NCBI GenBank assembly: GCA_023213315.1
Contig: JAKCPI010002000.1
Coordinates: forward strand, 124,001 to 188,000
Source: Euborellia annulipes
Taxonomy: Eukaryota; Arthropoda; Insecta; Dermaptera; Anisolabididae
Length of the DNA stretch: 64,000 nucleotides
Reading direction: 5' to 3'
Shown: piece by piece, positions 33,553 to 44,519 of the stretch
Position numbering within the stretch: position 1 is the first letter of the stretch
Layout of the letters: each line of letters begins with the position of its first letter
The notes under the pieces: generated by a model
Database searches by the model: none
What the model was told of the DNA's origin: nothing
Seen by the model: the letters and a program-made list of their open reading frames with translations, nothing else
Translations under genes and position numbers: made by a program

Positions 33553-36500
33553 TTATTCTTCATCGGTATTCATTTCTTGTGTTGTTGAAGTTTGCGTGAG
33601 TTGACTTTCTAAATTACTAAGTTGTTTCTCTTCCCCAAGTTCCATTAATCTTAATTTCGCTATTGTATGCATCATTGCATTGATACGATTTTGCTCTTGG
33701 ACAATCCTCTGACTTCTTTCATATGCACTCCTGGAAATAGACAACAAAATATTATAATATTAGAAAAGAATTTGATAAAATTAGACAATTTTAATTTTCA
33801 ATAATTCAATTGTGAATATTGCCTCTTGTAGAAACCTTCAAATTTTACATGAGAAGCAAAAAAAAATTTTTGTTATTAACAATATTTTTGAAATGGCTAG
33901 GTTTTATTTTATTTTATATGTGTTGTATATGCAATTGGATCTATTAAGGTGCGCGTCTCGAAAAACCGTTAATAGCTCATTCAAAAGCTGGTTACTCAAG
34001 GCGGCAAGAGATGGCGTTAGTTCTGCCCATAGGGAAACAAGCGTTTTATTCCATTTCATTTGAAAGATTCCAGCTGATTAATTAAAGGCAAAAAATTAAT
34101 TATTTTTTAACACAATGATTACTAATTTAATTATCTATAAGATATAGAGCGAATTTTTAAAAAATATCTTTTACTAAATGTGATTAATCTAAAAAAAATT
34201 CTTTTTTTTTCGAAAATTAAAAAAATGGCTTATATAAGTTGAAGATATTTTTCTTTTCAATTCACTCATTTGTGTCAGACCTGACTCGTTTTGGTTACTT
34301 CTGAGAGATAACTTTCATGGGAATGATACTGAGCAGGGCCGGATCTAGGGGGGGGGGCAGTGGGTGCATCTGCCCCGGGCGGCAGATATCAGGGGGCGGC
34401 AATTAAAGAAAGATTTACTAAAAAAAAGGTAAAATGATATGGATTTTGTATAGAAAATTTTAAGGAGGAGGCGACAAATTAAATTTTGCCCCCCTACAAA
34501 ATCTCCTAGTTCCGGCCCTGATACTGAGGTGGATTCCAGTTTCCTTCCTCAGGAGGAGGCATCTCACAAAGAGTTAGATAATATTTTGCCATGAGGGGAT
34601 TTGAACTCGAGTTTTTTTTCCAACTCAGAACTATAAGCTTAACTGCTTTATCCCCTCGGATAATCGCCTCCTCAGATATTTTAAATAGCTTTAATTAAAA
34701 AAAAAATTGAGGTAAATAGCTTCAAAATTGTGGCCGCAAAATCGGAGATTTCCCAATGGCAGTGTTTGTTTTATTTTTTTTGACGTGACAACTTCTTACA
34801 ATGCATATTTGTATAGTGGCCGGGTAGGAAGGCATGCACGAAAAAGTTAGCGGCTTGAATAACTCCTCTGTCTTTTTCCCTATCATTTTATTTTACCGCG
34901 CGGCGATAAATTCTAAATTTGAAAGTTTAAACTACGGTAGATTCCGAACTGCTAATCAGATCAGGCTAAATGTGATGTCAATTTGTGCAGAAATATGGAA
35001 TAAATAAAAAAATCCCGATTAATTAACTCAAGAATCAATTTTTTTTTTCAAAAACTTCTAACCTTTGAGACCAGAGAGTGTTAATAATAAATTTTCTTAC
35101 TTCATTATCATCACTTGCAGAGCGACTCCAAAGGCAGCAAATAATAAAATATATCCAAGTATGATCATATTTGATTTCTTCTTTATCCCTTTAATACTAT
35201 AATAGTTACGATGGGAATAATCCATTTTCGGGGATAGATGATCTCTTAATTTGGAATAATCAACATTTCCATAATCATCTGGAGTGTTTCTAAAAAAAAA
35301 AGAACAGAATGAAGAGATTCAATTGCGCTATGCATTGAAACATACACCAGAAACGTCTGCCTGACATCTAGCATTTGGAAAACCATCGTCTGTATCACTA
35401 AATGAGGAAATTTCAACATTTGGAGCCACTGATGTGTAACATTAACATCATTCTCGCTGACAAGGGGATCATTTTTTATAAAACTGTGATTTTTTATAAT
35501 ATTTCTGAAATTTCCAGAATTGCAGGATATCCAACTATTTATACATTCGATAATCAAAAGTTAGCCCATATTTGGACCTTCTCTATTAAGGTGCGCGTCT
35601 CGAAAAGCCGTTAGGACCCGATTGACTACCGAGGTACTCTAGGCGGCAAGAGATGGCGTTAGTTTTTCCCATAGGAATACAAGGGATTTATTCCATTTCA
35701 TTTTAAAGTTTCCAGCCAATTAATTAAGGGTAAAAAATTAATTATTTTTTAACACAATGATTACTAATTTAATTATCTATAAGATGTAGAGCGGATTTTT
35801 TAAAAATATCTTAGCTCCTTCAGCAATGGGAGGTGAGCATTGCAATTTATAAATCATGTGCTCTAATCTAATCCCCTTCATCTCTTAATTTGTATAGGTA
35901 AACAACTCATAAATGATTCAGAGGATTTAAATAAAGAAAAAAAAAAAATAATTACACAAAATGTCGCGAGGTTAATGTTAAATCATAACTGCGTCTTGTG
36001 TCTGCTTTGCTCAATATTGAATAAGCTTCATTTAATTTGACGAATTCTTTATGCATTTTCGGGTCGATATCTGGATGGTACTGAAATAAAAAAAAAAACA
36101 TTATTATCATTAAAAGATGATAAATAAATATAATGACAGGCTTTAACCCCTCCCCCACCCCCCGAAATGGATAAATAAAAATATAAAATAGAGAGATAGA
36201 GTTGTTGGGGCAGCAGAATAAGGAGAAAGAGGGATTCAAAATTGTTAGAGCTGCGTTAAGGGCCAGAGCGAATTGAAACTACGAATGAGGAGCTGATAAA
36301 TATCTACCTTTTTAGATAATTTTATGAAGGCATCACGTATTTCTTTGGGTGAAGACTTGGGAGTCACTTGAAGAATGTCATAATATGTTCTTGAATTTTT
36401 TCTGAAAAGAACAAATAAAATTGAAATATTTTAAGACTTATTTATAATAATTAATAAAAATATTCTTTGATTCTAATTTTTTAAATAAATCTTAAATTTA

Positions 36501-36711
36501 TTTGATAAATTTAAAAACAAATTAAATAGGATATCAATTTTTTGACAGTTATAAAATCTTTATTTATATTCATCGTCTCGTGTGATAAAAAAAATAATTT
36601 GTTTTACCTTGATAAAGAAATATTTCGATGAAATGAAAATTTTTTAAAATATCTGAATATTCGATGTCTTGAATTATTATTTACAAATGATTGTAATTTA
36701 AAAGGAAACAT
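33553..36711 (-). CDS. DNAJC4: DNAJC4-type J-protein, complete (five exons)
   Basis: A J-domain co-chaperone with one membrane segment. Exons in transcript order are 36711-36608, 36401-36308, 36080-35956, 35289-35101 and 33730-33553; phases agree and give about 229 residues (human DNAJC4 is about 241). The N-terminus (MFPFKLQSFV...RHRIFRYFKKF) is basic and hydrophobic, like a mitochondrial presequence. The J domain spans residues ~40-105, with TYYDILQV, the HPD motif (KYHPDID) split from its helix II by an intron, and NEAYSILSK. A hydrophobic helix (MIILGYILLFAAFGVALQV) lies near residue 155, then a charged helix (RSQRIVQEQNRINAM) in the place of DNAJC4's RVKQMHLNFMDEKDRI-like tail. An AATAAA on the minus strand lies about 75 nt past the stop. 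The J domain, hydrophobic helix and tail order argue for DNAJC4 over other small J-proteins. Confidence 0.85.
33945..34180 (+). repeat. Intron repeat, copy A
   Basis: Begins CTATTAAGGTGCGCGTCTCG and runs to TTTAAAAAATATCTT. It matches 35585-35815 over about 235 bp in the same orientation with scattered changes. Both copies lie in introns of the DNAJC4 gene. Confidence 0.75.
34334..34520. mobile_element. hAT-like MITE, 187 bp
   Basis: Tips CAGGGCCGGATCTAGG and CCTAGTTCCGGCCCTG, flanked by ATACTGAG on both sides (34326-34333 and 34521-34528). In the last intron of DNAJC4. Confidence 0.85.
34590..34660 (-). repeat. tRNA-like fragment
   Basis: Minus strand GAGGGGATAAAGCAGTTAAG ... GAGTTCAAATCCCCTC has a B-box-like GAGTTCAAATCC and complementary ends (GAGGGG/CCCCTC). 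There is no room for a proper T-stem between loop and acceptor, so this is a SINE or tRNA-derived fragment rather than a tRNA gene. Confidence 0.35.
35585..35815 (+). repeat. Intron repeat, copy B
   Basis: Second copy of the repeat at 33945-34180, in the intron between DNAJC4 exons 3 and 4. The shared 3' part (TTAACACAATGATTACTAAT onward) is almost identical, while the 5' part has diverged more. Confidence 0.75.
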
Positions 36712-37121
36712 CAAAGTTGAGTTTTCAAATTATATAACCGAAATAAGATGATTAAAAAAAATAAACATTTTAATAATTAATTGATTTCTGGAGCCGGTGC
36801 GGGAAAATATTTAATTGAGATAACTTTGAAGTCAAAAATGTATTTTGGAAGCTCATAAAGAGCTTCCAAAAATGTTTATTTGTTTTTATTTTAATCTAGA
36901 GACATGTCAAGCCAAGAAGTCAGCTGATTGTGTTGAGGTTAGGAAATATTAAGTTTTTTTATATGCATTAATATTAAACATTATTATTCTCAATTTTTTA
37001 AAATTCTCAATTAATAATTACTGGTTTTATTCATTTTATTTTTTTTTTTTTAAGGCGACCAAGGATAACATAATAAATAAATGCATTGTATATATACATA
37101 AAAATATTTTGTTATTTTTAG

Positions 37122-37349
37122 GGTGAACGCACATCGATCGAGCAAAAACGTTTTTGCCTGAAACTGTTTTTTAATGCTTTTCTATGGGTCAACGCACACC
37201 GAAGAGACAAAACACAATTGGTCACGATTTGACATCATCGAACAAAATGTATTGCCCGAAAACTTTTTTGCTCGATCGATGTTTGTTGACATCGAGCAAA
37301 ACGTTTTGGCCGAAAACGTTTTTACTCGATTAATGTGCATACAGCCTTA
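37122..37349. mobile_element. MITE with GCACATCGATCGAGCAAAAACG ends
   Basis: About 228 bp with terminal inverted repeats (GGTGAACGCACATCGATCGA... and its near complement ending GTGCATACAGCC) and the internal repeat ATCGAGCAAAACGTTTTGGC / GCCCGAAAACTTTTTTGCTC. It lies between the divergent DNAJC4 and ZCRB1 genes. Superfamily not assigned. Confidence 0.6.
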
Positions 37350-37866
37350 CTCATTTATTCCTAAGATAATAACAATTTCCTGCTTTTAATCTTTTAATCC
37401 CAATCATTATATATTTATATTTTTTTTTCTTTCTTTTTTATTTTATATTTTTTTATAAAAAACTTTATAAAAATTATTTAAAAAGGTAAATTTTAGAATT
37501 TTGGTGTTTAGGCTTTCGCAGTTTCATTAGTCCGGCCACTCATTCTGTGGCTTTCAGGTACAATTCAGCTAAGATTGTAAAGGTTGTTACATCTGTGACA
37601 ATCTCATTTGAATTGAATTTAGAATTTAGACTTTTATATTTGTTATTATTAACAATAAACGCTTCGGCCATTCATTCTGTGGTCAAAAAGTTAAAATTTT
37701 TGCAAACAAACCACAGCTAAACCCAAATCAATTTAGTTCTGTCAATCATCAGTGGTCTTCCTCCTGGCATTTTTGAAAATTTGTTTTTATATATTATAAA
37801 TAATAAAAAATATAACTCATTCTAGTCATAAATGATTTTGTTTTGAATTTCCTTTCTCGTCGGGTT

Positions 37867-37877
37867 TGCGCATGCGC
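37867..37877. promoter_or_regulatory. Perfect NRF1-type palindrome
   Basis: TGCGCATGCGC lies in AT-rich DNA between the divergently transcribed DNAJC4 and ZCRB1, about 600 bp upstream of the ZCRB1 start. NRF1 sites are common at housekeeping promoters. A role here is inferred from motif and position only. Confidence 0.3.
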
Positions 37878-37884
37878 ATTCGAG

Positions 37885-37942
37885 TTTTATACATATTATA
37901 CGTTTTATACAAGTTTTATACATATTATACGTTTTATACAAG
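37885..37942 (+). repeat. 29-bp tandem duplication
   Basis: Two adjacent copies of GTTTTATACATATTATACG plus TTTTATACAA, followed by inverted matches TGTATAAAAC at about 37960-37990. Confidence 0.7.
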
Positions 37943-38474
37943 TTTTATCCTCGATTTGTGTATAAAACTGCAAAATCGTGTATAAAACCCAACTCTGGGC
38001 GACCAAGGATTCTTTTTTTTGGACTGTCAAAATATGAAATCCATTTTGATTATAGATAGCGCTGTGTCTGAATTCTAATATGGCACTAAATTCAACATTT
38101 AGAAAAATCAATCTAATTATTTTAATTTAAAGCCTTTCAACAATCTTATAACAACTTGACAGTAAATATGCATACAATAAAAAAATTTAAATTCCGACGA
38201 TCACCTACACATTTATTTTACAGCTTTAGAGATTTGCGGATTTAGCAGTTTTAAATTCACCATCGAGGTGGTGAAATTGTAAACTAAAATTTACTTGATC
38301 CAAATTAGAGTTTTTCTCTTTTACTTAACCTCCATGACATCAGCTGTTTAAACAATACCTGAACAATACGAAATATAAAATTACAAAAATGAATAAATAT
38401 AATTATTTAAATAATACTTTTGTAAGGAAGTTATTAAATAAGTTAGAATAATTAAATAATTGACAATTATTGAA

Positions 38475-39346
38475 ATGAGTGGAGGAATAGTGCCAAGTAA
38501 AAGTACTGTTTATGTGTCAAATCTCCCGTACTCTTTAACAAATAACGATTTACATAAAATATTTACAGAATATGGGAAACTCATCAAGTAAGTCATTTAA
38601 ATATACATCTATATATTGATATGCTCCAATTTAAAATTAACTTTTTAGGGTCACGATATTAAAAGATAAACTTAAACGCAGAAGTCGAGGCGTAGCTTTT
38701 ATTCTTTTCCACAAAAAGGAAGATGCGCAATCATGTGTTAAAGAATTCAATGGCAAAGAGGTTCGAGGCTCCTTTTATTTCGCTTTTCATTTCCTTTTGC
38801 AATAATAATATGAATTTCAGATGTTTGGACGCACCCTTAAATGCAATATAGCAAACGATAATGGGCGTTGCACTCAATTCATCCGACGTAAAGTTTATCC
38901 AGATAAAACGCGTTGCTACGAATGTGGCGAGTTCGGGCATCTCAGTTATAAATGTCCACACAACGCTCTGGGCCCCAGGGAACCACCGCCGAAGAAGAAG
39001 AAGAAAAAGGACAAGGCAACAAGAGAGGTCCGATATCTTAGCTTTACGATTTTTGTTGTTTTTATTCTCTCTTTAATTTTAATATTTGTCTCAACAGAAC
39101 AACGATAGCGGCATTAAGAGAAAGAGAAGAACGAATAAATCAGAGGAAAGTGATGAGGCTAGCGAAGAGGAGGCACACGAGGAAGAGGAACCTGATTTAG
39201 AGACTTTAAGCGAAGCGATCAAACAGGAACATTCCAAGTTTATAAATGACAACAACACTTCCTCCTCTTCTGTATCAATGTCGAAATCTAGAAAAAGAAT
39301 TCGACCTAATAGTTATTTTAGTGATGAAGACGATTTTAGTGATTAA
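38475..39346 (+). CDS. ZCRB1: ZCRB1 (U11/U12 snRNP 31K-type), complete (four exons)
   Basis: A component of the minor (U12-type) spliceosome that binds RNA in the nucleus. Exons are 38475-38587, 38649-38760, 38821-39027 and 39098-39346, with introns of only 60-70 bp; the phases join into 226 residues (human 217). The RRM covers residues ~10-85, with RNP2 VYVSNLP and RNP1-like RGVAFILF, followed by a CCHC zinc knuckle [14 protein letters not shown]. The PPPKKKKKK basic stretch, an acidic region ([16 protein letters not shown]) and the C-terminal [10 protein letters not shown] match the family's characteristic end. AATAAA at 39469-39474. Its presence implies the organism keeps U12 splicing. Confidence 0.93.
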
Positions 39347-39629
39347 ATATTTTATTCCAAGCGTGATTTATTTAAATAGAAAAAATCTTGTTTATCAAGG
39401 ATGGAAAAAGAAATTCCAGTCAAAGTTCGGACTGGCTCTGAGTGTTTACTGTTATTTTTATATTCAAAAATAAATAAATAATCTATGAGAAGCTTACCTT
39501 CTATTATTAAATCAAACAAACTAAATTTTATTTACAAAATTTCAATTTAAATCGATAGACTTACAAAACTAGCCAAGAAATTCTTTAAATAATATAAGTC
39601 ACACCCATTTTTACTTTCTCTTAAAATAA

Positions 39630-39760
39630 ACTGATTATAGAAAGTATTGAATTCATGTCAAAAATTCGATGTTGAGATTTTGATGGAAATACACATTTTG
39701 AGGTCCCCTGGGCCCAAAAAAAGTGCGTCCCGCAAAATTGTCTGTCTGTCTGTGAACCAC
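39630..39760 (+). repeat. Family-R 5' fragment
   Basis: TTCATGTCAAAAATTCGATG, GAGGTCCCCTGGGCCC and TCTGTCTGTCTGTG in the family-R order, then unrelated sequence. Downstream of ZCRB1. Confidence 0.6.
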
Positions 39761-39979
39761 AGATCAAATACAAAATATATATATATATATATGAACAAAA
39801 CATCTCAAGAAAGAAAAGAACTCGCCTCTGGCTATTGTGGTGACTCCAATGTTTCAATCCAGGGCCTACTTGATGATTTGTTTATATTAAATAAATATCT
39901 TTATTTACGCCCAGCTGTAATATTAGTTGAAATATTAATTGCATGTTTTAAAATATATTTTAATTTTTGTTAAAATTTA

Positions 39980-40925
39980 CGTTAAATAAAACATTTCTAT
40001 TGAGAAAATATTTTTACTTATTTGAAAAAAAAAACAAACAAACAAAAACAAAGAATACCTAATTAAGAAATGAAACAGAATTTTGAATTAACAACAACAA
40101 CAACATTTGATAACATCATTAGTGGGAATACGTGTTTATCCAAAAACAAAGAAAAAAGGTGCAGCGATTGTCTCTTACGGTATAATATTAATTTTCACTA
40201 AAATTTTATTATTGTTATATTAAACTGTATATATACTGTATATATATATATAATTTAAAAAAAGAAATACAGTTTTTTTTCTTTTTAAAGTCAAAAACTG
40301 TAACACAAATTTCAATTTAAGCACTAAGAAAATTATTATGAATTATGAAAATAATTAAATTTTTTTTGAGAACCTCTTACTTGTGAATATACAGTATATG
40401 TAAATATATATATATATATAAAGTTGTTTGCAAGAATAAAAAAGCTGTTTTGCTTTAGGGGGGGGGGGGTTTTTTTCCTTTATAGAGAAAAAGAAATTTT
40501 GATAAACTATGTTTAGGCAGAATAGAATTTATTTTTTCTGGACAAGAGCTCAATTATATAAATAAATTAAAATATACTTCCGGGAGTTGTTTACAGGCGA
40601 GCAGCGACAACAAACCGATGGCTCAGGATTCCAAGGAGGCGCTCTACATTCTTGAAATAACTTTTTATCCCGCCCCAAGATCCTCCAAGTAATTTTCAGG
40701 CAAGCAATATTCACCCATCAAAAGATGAGATGCCCTACTTAGCTGGAAGACGAACCTGGACCGTAGTTTTGGGATCTTTTCAATCCATTTGATTGAAGAG
40801 AGAGATCTGTAAGTTTTAAAATATTTAATTTGCGCACACAAAAAAAAATGCTTTGAAATATAAAACGTTAATAATTTTGTTTTATTCAGACTCTTAATTA
40901 CTTCCTTAAGGAGTGTTTTTTAAAC
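39980..40925. other. Intergenic, no gene seen
   Basis: AT-rich with (TA)n tracts near 40230-40250 and 40408-40422 and a poly-G tract at about 40460. No supportable ORF or RNA gene. Confidence 0.5.
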
Positions 40926-40929
40926 ACAC

Positions 40930-41157
40930 TTTTTTTCACACTCACACACACATTCACACAGTCTTTTCGGCAACTTAGGCCATATAAGACTGACGATAAC
41001 CGTTACATTAATAATATATATATTTGGGGCCCAGGCATTTCTATTTAAGTCATTTTGTATCCAAATGCCTTAAATAAAATCATCGGACTGCCTGGGGTCC
41101 GAACCCGCGACGTTCGGTAAAGGGTAAACACGCTACCAACTACTCCAAGCCTCGAGG
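40930..41157 (-). mobile_element. tRNA-derived SINE, copy 2
   Basis: Minus-strand copy of the family at 22230-22640. The B-box GGGTTCGGACCCC lies near 41094-41106, the body has AGTCCGATGATTTTATTTAA, and the tail has CCTAAGTTGCCGAAAAGACT and a GTGTGAGTGTG run. Its head abuts the head of copy 3. Confidence 0.7.
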
Positions 41158-41164
41158 GCTCCGG

Positions 41165-41390
41165 AGTGTGGTAATAAGTAGTGGCTAGCGTGCTGGCCTT
41201 CTATACCAGGTTCGGATCCCAGGCAGTCCGATGATTTTATTTAGGCCATTTGGTATCCAAATGGCTTAAATAAATATGTCTAAACTCCAAATATATATAT
41301 TAAAATAAAATACGATTATCGTTAGTCTTATATAGCTTGAGTTGCCGAGAAGACTGTCTATATGTGTGTGTAAATGTGAGTGTGAATGGG
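41165..41390 (+). mobile_element. tRNA-derived SINE, copy 3
   Basis: Plus strand: A-box TAGTGGCTAGCGTGCTGG (about 41179), B-box GGTTCGGATCCC (41209-41220), body CAGTCCGATGATTTTATTTA, tail GTCTTATATAGCTTGAGTTG and GTGTGTGTAAATGTGAGTG. Forms an inverted pair with copy 2. Confidence 0.75.
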
Positions 41391-41399
41391 AAAAAAATT

Positions 41400-44040
41400 T
41401 GTTTTTTATTATAAAAAAAAAATTAAGTGAATCCCCCATTCATTATTTCATGTAAGGGTTATTATAAAATACAATTGAAATTCTATTCTACGTTTGAACC
41501 AAAAAATTGTTCATATTTAAAAAATAATGCAGGAGGGTCCACAAATTATTTATGGTCCCACTACTGTACATGAAAGGTTAACATTTAATTTGTAATTCTC
41601 TCCTCTAAGGATTTAGTCGCAAATTAAGTAACTCCTTTCTCGTTCGATGAAGAAGAATCGGAGGTGGGATGGAAAAACTCCTGAGAGCGGACTTCTTTGA
41701 GGATGGAAAGAGAAAATCGTTCAAGGAGATGAAGAGGAGATAAGGCACAGAGATCTTCAGCAAGTCCTTAAAACATGGAGAGTAGCAGCGGAGAAACATC
41801 AAGGAAGTTTTGGTTTTCGTCTTGTGCGAAATCCCCGGCCTGCAAATATCGCGAGGAAAAAGAAAGCTAAGTGATTGTTTTCTATTCAAGTTCAACATAT
41901 TTCCCTCTTTGATCATTTTAATTATATATATATATATATATATGAAAATTGTATTTTTATCAATTTTCCTATCCCAAAATTAATATTTCATTTTAAATAA
42001 AATTTTCATCAATTAATTTAGCAAATTCTCCAAATTTTACCTGCAAAATTCAAGCCAGAATTTTATTTGTTTGCGGGGCTCTGCTCTACTAACAATATAA
42101 CATAATTCACATAGAAATGTTTTTATTTTTTTTAAACATTAAAAATATTTACAATATTTTTTTCTAAAACGTTTCTTTAAAATATAGTATTATTATTATT
42201 ATTATAAGTTTCTTTTTTGACAATAGAGCGTAAATTCTTTTTTTTTTTCAATAATAAAATAACTATTATTTACATCTAGATTGGAAATTAATATTCACAA
42301 ACGTATTTTATTTATCTACCATTTTATTTTGTTTTAAAATAAAGTCAGGGGTGGGAGGGGATGGCCTTTTACAAATGTCACGAGAAGACCAAATTGGAAG
42401 TTTTATTTCTTTGGCAGAAAACATATTTATTAGCACAGTATTTCGAATGTCAAATATACAACTCTCCCTTAAAAAGAGAAATAAAGTAGAGCCGATTTTC
42501 GATCGCAAATCAAAAGCATCTGCTCGGCTGTTTATTTTATATAAATACATGTACGCCTTGTTTGATTAATACCCAACCCCAAGGATTTTTAATTTCGCTT
42601 GTTCTAATTAAAATTTATCAAAAAATACATAAACAGTGCAGACAAAGAGACGTCGATGACCTACGGAACGTCCAAAGCTGAAGCCTTTGTCGGCAACCCT
42701 TGGATACTTCCCCGGGTAGAGCAAACAACCCGAGAAGAAAGAAAACTAGGAAGCGGGCGACAAACGATCGATTTAATTATTAATCTCTTTTGTTAATTGT
42801 CTTGGACCTACTTAAAAAAAAAAAAAAAAGATTTGTTGTCATATGCTTTTGGTTACGGTGTTTTTTATTATTATCATATAGGGAATTCAAAAGTTGGATC
42901 TTATTTGAGGCTTTAAGGAGAGTCGAACAAAAACGAAGTTTGCTTAATGATTGTTAAAGCAAAGGGCAAATCAATAAGGAGGACGGAGACCCAGAGGAGG
43001 GGACAAGGGAAGAGGGGGGCGGAGGCGATTCGACCCCCCCCCCCCGGGCTAAAAGAAATCGCCTCGCCTCGCTGCACCTGCAACGCAACGAGAACACGCC
43101 CGAAAATATCCAATGCCAAAGAATTAGAACTTTTATTTAATCTTCACACTTTCCTTCTTAAATTTTAGCTTTTTTTTTAAATAAGCTTAATACTTTTTTA
43201 TAAAATATAATATAATATGATGACTAGACACAAATAAAAATATCGAAGGGTTCAAAGGGTTCAGCTAATCCATCCATCTCATTCTAAATTAAAAAATAAA
43301 ATTTATATATCTCATTGCATTTATTAATATCAAAGATTCGCAAGTAGAAATTTTCAAATAAAAACAAACAAGAAATTTGATAACAAAAATAACAAATTTA
43401 TTTGAATGTCGGCCAACAAAAGGAGTTAAGAAAGAACAGAGAGGCAATTTGTTTGTTATTTTCACTCTACAAACAAAAGAAGAAAGTTTAAATTAAAATA
43501 TACTAAGAGTGTCCCTAAAAAAAGTCAAAAGAATTGTCTTTTTCCCAGAGATCAAATATTGAGACATCTCCCCAAGGGCCAGAAAGATTTTAAGTTTCGC
43601 CTCACCTTGCCGCTTATTCTGAGGACAAACATGCAAATAGAATGAATTTTATTCATCCATCTATAATTGTAAAAATATTAGCTTTGCGTCCAATCAGGAG
43701 CGACCCCTCCCCCCCCCCCCGCAGACCCTCGCCTTTCCGCCGAAAGCTTTCCCAAACAATTATCGTTGTATTTGTTAATAATATATTCCTGTAAGCATTA
43801 ATTAAAAAAGAAGAACAATTTTTATTATTTTCCCCAAATGGGGATTCGGAAAGCCAAGTGTTTTTCTGCAAAAGGGAACAATTCCTTGAGAATCGTTCAT
43901 TTGGCTGGTTAATAAAACACAAACAGGTTCTTTTTCTCTTGGTTCTGCGCACAGTCACAGCTGGCTGGCTACCCCGACATCTATCTCCCCCTTCGCTATC
44001 AATCCATTAGCCATTATCCCTGGCAAAAATTTAATCATTT
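41400..44040. other. Intergenic, no gene seen
   Basis: About 2.6 kb of AT-rich sequence with a (TA)n tract at about 41925-41943 and C-rich patches at about 43036 and 43705. ORFs on both strands (for example 41605-41916 minus) lack domain signals, codon bias or splice context. Confidence 0.45.
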
Positions 44041-44049
44041 AAGAACAGT

Positions 44050-44330
44050 CATAAAGCTTATTTATTTTACAATAGGCTATGTGTATAAATAACAATGTAA
44101 ACAATTGCATATGATGAGAGTCTTTTACAAAAGGATTTCGAAATTCTCTTCTTAAAGACTCTCATCATATGCAATTATTCACATTGTTATTTATACACAT
44201 AGGCTATTGTAAAATTAATAAGCTTTATGGATAGATTGTTGACAACTCTATTTACTAAAAAACTCCAATGCAACTGAAGATGGCATGAATAAATTGTCCG
44301 AAACGTTTCGTTTTGCGTAAAAGGAGTTAA
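44050..44330 (+). mobile_element. Foldback insertion with hammerhead-like motif
   Basis: Arms of about 75 bp (44050-44125 and 44154-44229). Beyond the right arm the plus strand has CTGAAGA (44274-44280), a GGCA/TGTC stem region and GAAAC (44300-44304). TGCAA before the core can pair with TTGCG after it. The GTC cleavage triplet is not preserved (GTTTCG). Confidence 0.55.
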
Positions 44331-44389
44331 ATTTAATAGGTAGGGGCTCCCTGCCTGGCTGCTTTCCTCTTCAATCCTTTATTCAATTC

Positions 44390-44510
44390 TACACAGCCAC
44401 TTTCTACATTAAGTTAATAACGGTTATCGTCAAAGTCTTATATGGCCTGAGTTGCCGAAAAAACTGTATGATCTGTGTGTGAGTGTGAGTGAGAAAAAAG
44501 TGAGTTAAAA
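44390..44510 (+). mobile_element. SINE tail fragment
   Basis: Contains CAAAGTCTTATATGGCCTGA, GTTGCCGAAAAAACTG and GTGTGAGTGTGAGTGAG, the 3' end of the tRNA-SINE family at 22230 and 40930. The head is missing. Confidence 0.65.
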
Positions 44511-44519
44511 AAAAAAAAT

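Noticed and set aside
34590..34660. Possible tRNA gene
   Set aside because: The B-box and complementary ends are present, but there is no T-stem between the T-loop and the acceptor strand and no convincing anticodon stem.
41605..41916. 103-codon minus ORF in the intergenic region
   Set aside because: It has no recognisable domain, no splice context and unremarkable composition.
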